Source: Bacteroidota bacterium
GTDB taxonomy: Bacteria > Bacteroidota > Bacteroidia > Chitinophagales > Chitinophagaceae
Length of the DNA stretch: 11,000 bases
Direction: 5' to 3'
Assembly (NCBI GenBank): GCA_023429365.1
Contig: JAEYVW010000024.1
Span: 1 to 11,000 of the forward strand
Every line of letters starts with the position of its first letter. The stretch's first letter is position 1. The position numbers and the translations under genes were made by a program. The notes beneath the pieces were generated by a model, which had not been told where the DNA came from, did no database searches, and was given only the letters and a program-made list of their open reading frames with translations. Shown in pieces: positions 7,184 to 11,000 of this stretch.

Positions 7184-7402
7184 ATGGCACAAATATTTTC
7201 TTCTAAAAAGTCGGATTGGATTAAATACCAACACACGGCGCCGGTAATTCATTTATTGCCTGCTCCGGCAAAGGGAGAGAAGCGGAAGGAAATGAAGGCG
7301 AAGGGGGAGAAACGGAAGGAAATAAAAAAGACAGATCAAAATAAGCCAGGCCAATTTTATACCAGGCCAATATTCAAGGTTAAAGAGCATGACTTTCTGT
7401 AG
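7184..7402 (+). CDS. Small basic protein B, FYTxPIFK-tail family (72 aa)
   Basis: Paralogue of the protein at 4728. It shares the TAPVIH block (18-23) and the C-terminal FYTRPIFKVKEHDFL (58-72), joined by a Lys/Glu-rich spacer that has grown through a tandem repeat of AKGEKRKE(M/I)K (29-48). The result is a strongly basic, probably unstructured middle between two conserved ends. ATG 7184 is chosen over an in-frame TTG at 7163 because it lines up with the start of the paralogue. There is no signal peptide, membrane helix or recognised domain. It ends 87 bases before the intact Hsp20 at 7490 on the same strand, so co-transcription is plausible. Function unknown; nucleic-acid binding or an Hsp20-linked role would be guesses from charge and position. 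Confidence 0.62.
   Translation: MAQIFSSKKSDWIKYQHTAPVIHLLPAPAKGEKRKEMKAKGEKRKEIKKTDQNKPGQFYTRPIFKVKEHDFL
7268..7327 (+). repeat. Two tandem 30-base repeats inside small protein B
   Basis: Units 7268-7297 and 7298-7327 differ at only six of 30 positions, most of them silent, and encode AKGEKRKEMK and AKGEKRKEIK. The paralogue at 4728 has a single shorter KGEKGE segment, so this is a local in-frame expansion. Confidence 0.85.
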
Positions 7403-7489
7403 CTGACAGGGATCATCATTGCGGATTATTACTATCATTTTCCCTGCTGGCGCTTTGAACTAATTTGCACTAAATAAATCAGTAAAGAA

Positions 7490-7933
7490 ATGTACAACGA
7501 CACTTCTACTATTAGCAGCTACGCTTATCCAGGTGATTATGTGCCTTTACTGAGCGAAGACCAAATTGATTTTGAATTATGTCGGGTTTCGGAAAATGGA
7601 ACCCTTGTGCCCCCAGTGAATGTTGTTGAGCTGGCCGATACATTTAGGGTGGAAATTGCTATTCCGGGAATGAGGAGAGAGGATTTTCTGATACATATTG
7701 ATGGTAATGTATTGGATGTGCGGGTACTGCATAAGGAAGCCAGTCCATGGGAAGCGCCAAATTTTAAATTGCGTGAATTCAATTATAAGTGTTTTGAAAA
7801 ACGCATCAATTTACCGTTCAATGCAGATGCGGAATTTCTGAGCGCTGAATACAAAGCAGGTGTCCTGCGGGTAATAATGCCAAAAGCCGACTATCCGGTT
7901 AGATGCCCCTATATGCGGGTAGTTGTATATTGA
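7490..7933 (+). CDS. Hsp20/alpha-crystallin small heat shock protein, divergent
   Basis: A 147-aa cytoplasmic holdase-type chaperone, which keeps unfolded proteins soluble without ATP. The alpha-crystallin domain spans about 41-133: PPVNVVELADTFRVEIAIPG (41-60), IHIDGNVLDV (68-77) and the hallmark AEYKAGVLRVIMP (119-131) with Gly124-Val-Leu126. These landmarks fall at exactly the same residue numbers as in the second Hsp20 at 9503, but the sequence is otherwise well diverged. The N-terminal arm lacks the Trp/Phe-rich start of the other protein, and the C-terminal tail RVVVY replaces the usual I-x-I/V anchor with valines. A dead paralogue lies at 4963-5135. The small protein B gene precedes it, and a hairpin with a T-tract follows it at 7996. 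An expanded phosphorylase relic begins 19 bases after its stop. Confidence 0.92.
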   Translation: MYNDTSTISSYAYPGDYVPLLSEDQIDFELCRVSENGTLVPPVNVVELADTFRVEIAIPGMRREDFLIHIDGNVLDVRVLHKEASPWEAPNFKLREFNYKCFEKRINLPFNADAEFLSAEYKAGVLRVIMPKADYPVRCPYMRVVVY

Positions 7934-7995
7934 CTTCCTGTTCGATCTTCACATGAATTTTTCTTTTCTCATCCTTACGAGTTTCAGCTACTTAT

Positions 7996-8016
7996 AAAAA
8001 GCGAGTGGCTTTTTTA
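7996..8016 (+). terminator. Rho-independent terminator after the first Hsp20
   Basis: Stem AAAAAGC (7996-8002) and GCTTTTT (8008-8014) around GAGTG, with the T-run doubling as tail. It lies 63 bases after the Hsp20 stop, inside the former phosphorylase gene, so it may have arisen or become useful after that gene decayed. The stem is A/T-rich and the A-tract upstream would let it work on either strand. Confidence 0.6.
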
Positions 8017-8070
8017 TGTTTGGAGTTCACTATCCACCAGCCACTAAAGAAGTATGCATCAGTACCCAGG

Positions 8071-8163
8071 GGAAACACAGTAGGGACATAGGAACATAAA
8101 AACATAGAAATACATTAAAGTACCCACTATGTTAACTATGTTCCTATTGTTTCTATGTGTTCC
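8071..8163. repeat. Large imperfect inverted repeat built from ACATAG-type units
   Basis: Arms 8071-8107 and 8127-8163 (37 bases each) are imperfect reverse complements with an exact 11-base core ATAGGAACATA/TATGTTCCTAT, around a 19-base loop. Each arm is itself made of short near-repeats of ACATAG (left) or CTATGT (right). The composition is unlike the neighbouring coding relics, and such AACACATAG-like runs recur between genes in Bacteroidota, so a dispersed, possibly mobile, palindromic element is plausible. Confidence 0.6.
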
Positions 8164-8366
8164 AAAAAATACCTGCTATGGAAAGCAGGACATGCAACTA
8201 AACGCGGGAATACCGGTCAGTGTTTATCCGTTTTAAAGAACGGAATGAGGGATATTATTCCTCAATTTGATACTGGGGATGGCTAAGAAATATAATTAGA
8301 TTGTACACGATATAGTCCAATTAAATAGCATTAAAAAGGATGCCAAAGCCAGTAAATTCTCCGTTT

Positions 8367-9236
8367 TCACCATGGCTCAGGGAAATAGTCCCCTGGAGAT
8401 GGAATTACCAGTAAGGGAATTGTCGTGTGAAAACTCATTCGTTTCGTCATGCTTGGATGGAATAAACGGCCGGGCAGACCTTTTTTATAGGGAATCATTA
8501 CCAAAATGCTGATCCCATTTTTATCAATATGGCTTTGTAAGGAATCTTCAAAGTCCTTGCCATAGAGGTGGGTAACTGTGAGCTCGGGTGCGGAGTATTT
8601 TTTTCTCAGCATCAACTCATATTGAGCGGCATTCCTTTCATGTTTCAATTGGGTTGCCACATCGTCGGTATCCTGGTCGCTGAATACCGCCACATGAATC
8701 CGGGCCTTATACAGATCAGCCAGCTTAAAGAGGAAATCGAGAATAAATGTTTCTTTTTCAAAATGGTTTGTAGTCAATAGAATTTTTTCTGGGTTTTCCC
8801 AGCTATAATCGGCAGGTATTATCAACACCGGCACACTTGTGTAACTAATCACCTGGCTGGTTTTGGTGCCCATTAGTTTTTCTTTAAACCCGCTTGCACC
8901 CAGCGTGCCCATTATCAACAGGTCAATATTGTGGGTTGCGATAGCCTTTTGAATAGCCACATTTAAAGGTTCAGTTATAATTTCAGTCTTCACCTCTATG
9001 CCTTCGGCTTCCAGTATACTTTTTTTTATTAGCGATAGTTTGTCATGGATGTCATCCAGTAAAGACTGTTTAAATTCCATATTTAATCCAAAATGGTCTG
9101 TATAAATATTACCCTTTAGTTCAAAGGCGTGAAGCAGGACAATGTCGGCAGGAAAAAGTTTTTTGGATTGCAGGGCAAAATCAATTGCGTTGTCAGAGCA
9201 TTCCGAGAAGTCAATGGGAACTAGTATCTTTTTCAT
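8367..9236 (-). CDS. Universal stress protein with two tandem UspA domains
   Basis: A 289-aa cytoplasmic protein made of two UspA folds. Domain 1 (1-142) begins MKKILVPIDFSECSDNAIDF and carries the full ATP-binding signature G110-x2-G113-x9-G123-T124 followed by SQVI and VPVLIIP (135-141). Domain 2 (about 149-280) starts PEKILLTTNHFEKE and ends IPLLVIP (273-279), but its equivalent loop (about 246-266, with GLPGRLFH) has lost the G-x2-G pattern, so probably only the first domain binds nucleotide. Tandem UspA proteins of this size are common in Bacteroidota and support survival under energy, oxygen or osmotic stress. I start at ATG 9236, where the conserved KKILVP strand begins; an in-frame ATG at 9278 would add a 14-residue extension with no family support. 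It is transcribed away from the second Hsp20, and the shared upstream region is 266 bases. Confidence 0.9.
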   Translation of the reverse strand: MKKILVPIDFSECSDNAIDFALQSKKLFPADIVLLHAFELKGNIYTDHFGLNMEFKQSLLDDIHDKLSLIKKSILEAEGIEVKTEIITEPLNVAIQKAIATHNIDLLIMGTLGASGFKEKLMGTKTSQVISYTSVPVLIIPADYSWENPEKILLTTNHFEKETFILDFLFKLADLYKARIHVAVFSDQDTDDVATQLKHERNAAQYELMLRKKYSAPELTVTHLYGKDFEDSLQSHIDKNGISILVMIPYKKGLPGRLFHPSMTKRMSFHTTIPLLVIPSPGDYFPEPW

Positions 9237-9273
9237 GGGGAAAAAGTAGGAACATTCTAGTGCCTGATAAATG

Positions 9274-9288
9274 ACCACCGTTAGTGGT
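9274..9288. promoter_or_regulatory. Small inverted repeat upstream of the universal stress gene
   Basis: ACCAC and GTGGT flank CGTTA, 38 bases ahead of the start codon. It could be a 5'-leader hairpin or an operator half-site pair; nothing else in the region identifies a regulator. Confidence 0.3.
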
Positions 9289-9371
9289 AATAATGATTAT
9301 AGTTATTTTTATAGATTCCGGGTGTTAATATTTTATATTGGTTTTTCATTAAAATGGATACTCGATTTACG

Positions 9372-9396
9372 AGCTGGATTTCTATTCAGCTTTTTT
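9372..9396 (+). terminator. Terminator-like hairpin with T-tract, no gene before it
   Basis: AGCTGGAT (9372-9379) pairs with ATTCAGCT (9384-9391, one G-T pair) around TTCT and is followed by six T residues (9391-9396). There is no plus-strand gene in the preceding kilobase, so it is an orphan, unless it insulates the Hsp20 promoter just downstream. Its upper stem and loop (GGATTTCTATYC) match the hairpin at 4583. Confidence 0.6.
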
Positions 9397-9434
9397 AGTA
9401 CTGACGACTGTCATTAATTTCATTGACCGCGGTA

Positions 9435-9467
9435 TTTGATTTTCGGAATCATGGGAAGGTATATTTG
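9435..9467 (+). promoter_or_regulatory. Bacteroidota-type -33/-7 promoter for the second Hsp20
   Basis: TTTG (9435-9438) and TATATTTG (9460-9467, a full match to TAnnTTTG) are separated by 21 bases, as in promoters read by the primary sigma factor of Bacteroidota. Transcription would begin near 9474, giving a leader of about 30 bases before the ATG at 9503. No heat-shock operator is evident. Confidence 0.72.
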
Positions 9468-9502
9468 GAGTAAATAAAATATAAACTCAAAAAAGATTTT
9501 TT

Positions 9503-9946
9503 ATGGGAACTAAAGCTTTATCCAGGTCTTCCGAAAGGACGCCGTCCGTATTTGATGATTTTTTCAAACCATGGAATGAGTGGTTTGGCAATGGTGGCTC
9601 ATGGGGCCGCGTAATGGACGTACCTGCCGTAAATATTACAGAGGAGAAAGATGCTTACAAGGTTTCATTGGCTGCTCCTGGTATGAAAAAGGGTGATTTT
9701 AAAATTGACATCGATGGCAACTTGCTGACCATCAGCGCTGAGAAAGAGGAAAGCAAAGAAGAAAAGGAAAAGAAATTTACACGAAAGGAGTACAGTTATT
9801 CTTCATTCAGCCGCTGTTTTACCCTGCCTGATAAGGTAAACCAGGAGAAGATTGATGCAAAGTACGAAGATGGCGTGTTGAAAATTTCATTACCCCGTAA
9901 AGAGGGGGCCAAAAAGCCTGCAGCGAAACATATCGCTGTAAAATAG
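9503..9946 (+). CDS. Hsp20/alpha-crystallin small heat shock protein, canonical
   Basis: A 147-aa cytoplasmic, ATP-independent chaperone. The N-terminal arm has the aromatic FDDFFKPWNEWFG stretch (17-29) used for substrate contact and oligomer assembly. The alpha-crystallin domain (about 39-133) includes VPAVNITEEKDAYKVSLAAP (40-59), IDGNLLTIS (70-78), a charged EKEESKEEKEKK loop (80-91), and the signature AKYEDGVLKISLP (119-131). The C-terminal I144-A-V146 fits the I-x-I/V anchor. This is a textbook family member, unlike the more divergent Hsp20 at 7490. The leader is A-rich with no Shine-Dalgarno, as is normal in this phylum, and a -33/-7 promoter lies upstream at 9435. A strong terminator follows the stop, so it is probably a single-gene unit. 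It faces away from the universal stress gene. Confidence 0.96.
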   Translation: MGTKALSRSSERTPSVFDDFFKPWNEWFGNGGSWGRVMDVPAVNITEEKDAYKVSLAAPGMKKGDFKIDIDGNLLTISAEKEESKEEKEKKFTRKEYSYSSFSRCFTLPDKVNQEKIDAKYEDGVLKISLPRKEGAKKPAAKHIAVK

Positions 9947-9966
9947 GTCATCTGCTGTATGACCTA
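9944..9966 (+). promoter_or_regulatory. Hairpin overlapping the Hsp20 stop codon
   Basis: TAGGTCAT (9944-9951), whose first three bases are the stop codon, pairs perfectly with ATGACCTA (9959-9966) around CTGCTGT. It stands directly before the terminator stem, forming a double hairpin that may protect the mRNA 3' end. Confidence 0.5.
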
Positions 9967-9967
9967 A

Positions 9968-10000
9968 GCCCCGTCACGCAGGGTGGCGGGGCCTTTTATT
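9968..10000 (+). terminator. Strong Rho-independent terminator of the second Hsp20
   Basis: GCCCCGTCAC (9968-9977) pairs with GTGGCGGGGC (9983-9992) over ten base pairs with one G-U, around GCAGG, followed by CTTTTATT. It is the strongest terminator in the window and sits 21 bases after the stop codon. Confidence 0.88.
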
Positions 10001-10116
10001 ACCTGTTTCTGTATCTTCTGGTGATGAATGTCAGTAGAAAGTTTGATGAAGATTCTAACTGTCGTTATACTGTAAATATATCTTTACCAAAATCCGTTAC
10101 AAAAGAACGACGAGAA

Positions 10117-10122
10117 AGGAGG
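10117..10122 (+). promoter_or_regulatory. Consensus Shine-Dalgarno
   Basis: AGGAGG stands five bases before the ATG at 10128. It fixes that start and is unusual here, since the other genes in the window have weak or no such site. Confidence 0.85.
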
Positions 10123-10127
10123 TATAT

Positions 10128-10514
10128 ATGCCGCAATTTACACTGAGGCAGCTACAACATGAAAGTGATGCCTGGAAAAGGGTGCTGGTTATTATGGGAG
10201 AGGAAAATGTTGAACTTAAAAACCGTTTATCTGAGATTTTAAAAAGCGATATTGATAAAAAGTTGTTGATGAAAGCCGAAAATTTTCAAAACAGCTTTGT
10301 AGTCGAGGATGACCTGATCCGTTTTTTGCGCAACGACATTGCTTCCTTTGACAGGTTAATAAACAGGGGAAATTGGGAAGATGGCGTTGCGATATTAGAA
10401 CTTACAGAGAAGTTAAGGATAATACGTGCAAGCCTGGTCAACACCGAAAAGCGCTTTAATGATCTGAAATTCGAATTCAATAGCTTCCTGTTACAATATA
10501 CAAGCTCCAGATGA
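10128..10514 (+). CDS. Small helical protein of unknown function (128 aa)
   Basis: I do not recognise a named domain. The protein has no signal peptide or membrane segment and is charged and leucine-rich; it should be mostly alpha-helical, with likely coiled-coil stretches around 1-40 (LRQLQHESDAWKRVL, then EENVELKNRLSEILKSD), 55-80 and 88-120 (ILELTEKLRIIRASL). One cysteine-free chain with many Lys/Glu pairs suggests a soluble, self-associating or partner-binding protein. The start is secured by an AGGAGG site. It is transcribed on its own after the Hsp20 terminator and has about 128 bases of leader DNA. Proteins of this look occur near stress genes in Chitinophagaceae as I remember it, but I cannot name a family. 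The sequence is real-gene-like in codon use and shows no frameshift. Confidence 0.75.
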   Translation: MPQFTLRQLQHESDAWKRVLVIMGEENVELKNRLSEILKSDIDKKLLMKAENFQNSFVVEDDLIRFLRNDIASFDRLINRGNWEDGVAILELTEKLRIIRASLVNTEKRFNDLKFEFNSFLLQYTSSR

Positions 10515-11000
10515 AGCCAGTACTTGGCGGCAGTTTAAATTCTGTATTTATCAAAGCTATCCTTAGCTTGAATTAGCAAACCCGGAATACACAATAGTTG
10601 TGGATGTTATTTCTATGAATAAAAGCACTTCTATTCCGGCCAGGTTTATCCCGGGAGTCAGGGTCTTTTATGCGCGGGTGGGTATAAGGCCGCAATGGCT
10701 TGAACTATTCCCCGGCCTGCTATGATATACCGTGTCTGTTAGCTGAGTTTGTGTTGTAACAAGGCTTAACTTCCCTGGTCTGTCGACCTTCCCCGGTGTT
10801 GACAGGGATCCGGGAATTGGAAAACAGGATACGATGGCAGGCTGGTATAAAAAAAGATACGGATTTTCAGGAAACCTTGATCATTTTAAACAGGGTCGAT
10901 GCGGCTAACGGGCCCATCATTCAAAACTGATCAGTGGCAATCACGATAGAAGGAGTGGTAATGGTTTGGTACAATCCGGCAGGTGTTGACTCAACCGGCC
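10515..11000. other. Stretch without a convincing gene
   Basis: The 486 bases to the right edge hold only short frames. One plus-strand frame (open from 10760, stop at 10928-10930) reads RELENRIRWQAGIKKDTDFQ and further residues to a final GPIIQN, which looks protein-like but has no good start and may be a relic. A 36-codon frame (10615-10725) is probably chance. At the far right an ATG (10961) is preceded by GAAGGAG at good distance and could begin a gene that runs off the window (MVWYNPAGVDSTG). GC is higher here than to the left. Confidence 0.4.

Larger units (their letters stand above)
7953..8311 (+). pseudogene. Relic of a second phosphorylase gene (both ends only)
   Basis: The 5' piece starts with ATG 7953; its first 28 or so bases match the start of the phosphorylase gene at 5142 apart from one missing T and scattered changes (MNFSF against MSFSF), then a stop follows. 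The 3' piece (about 8221-8311) reads CLSVLKNGMRDIIPQFD, against WLSIVKNGMKDIVPQFD near the C-terminus of the intact protein (residues about 519-535), and nucleotide resemblance continues past its stop codons through the last dozen codons. About 1.5 kb of the middle is missing and the gap holds a terminator hairpin and a large inverted repeat. The 3' match is clear; the 5' match is short and less certain, but it sits where the duplication model predicts. Confidence 0.72.

Noticed and set aside
7268..7327. CRISPR-like repeat
   Set aside because: Only two adjacent units with no spacer, within a coding frame; it is a tandem codon expansion.
10615..10725. 36-codon plus-strand ORF
   Set aside because: No ribosome binding site, no motif and no neighbour support; indistinguishable from a chance frame in higher-GC DNA.

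Overview
The window looks like chromosomal DNA of a Bacteroidota bacterium, probably close to Chitinophagaceae. This is inferred from moderate-to-low GC, mostly A-rich leaders without Shine-Dalgarno sites, a clear TTTG-N21-TATATTTG promoter (the Bacteroidota -33/-7 type), and protein styles typical of that phylum. No rRNA, tRNA, CRISPR or intact transposase gene was seen.

Layout: (1) 1-560, minus strand, a DUF1003 membrane protein cut by the left edge, with a doubtful small ORF in front of it. (2) 1023-4040, minus strand, a tightly packed three-gene operon for a MacB-like tripartite exporter: lipoprotein membrane-fusion protein, FtsX-like permease and ATPase, in that transcription order. (3) 4041-4727, a gene-poor stretch with the decayed end of a histidine kinase, a terminator-like hairpin and weak 25-bp-period repeats. 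(4) 4728-8311, plus strand, the most interesting part: two diverged copies of a cassette [small basic protein - Hsp20 - short alpha-glucan phosphorylase-like protein]. In copy 1 the phosphorylase is intact and the Hsp20 is a relic. In copy 2 the Hsp20 is intact and the phosphorylase survives only as its two ends. The small protein is kept in both. A relic of a baeRF-type (eRF1-like) gene lies between the copies. (5) 8367-9236, minus strand, a tandem universal stress protein. (6) 9503-9946, plus strand, a second, canonical Hsp20 with a recognisable promoter and a strong terminator. (7) 10128-10514, plus strand, a helical protein of unknown function with a consensus Shine-Dalgarno. (8) 10515-11000 holds no convincing gene.

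Together, regions 4-7 read as a stress/maintenance island (two small heat shock proteins, a universal stress protein, a glycogen-type enzyme) that has been through duplication, gene decay and rearrangement. The best candidates for something undescribed are the small-protein family with the shared C-terminal FYTxPIFK...HDF tail, encoded just ahead of Hsp20 loci, and the short phosphorylase-like enzyme that carries Ser where the family's PLP-binding Lys should be. Homology calls rest on reading motifs by eye; no database search was possible.
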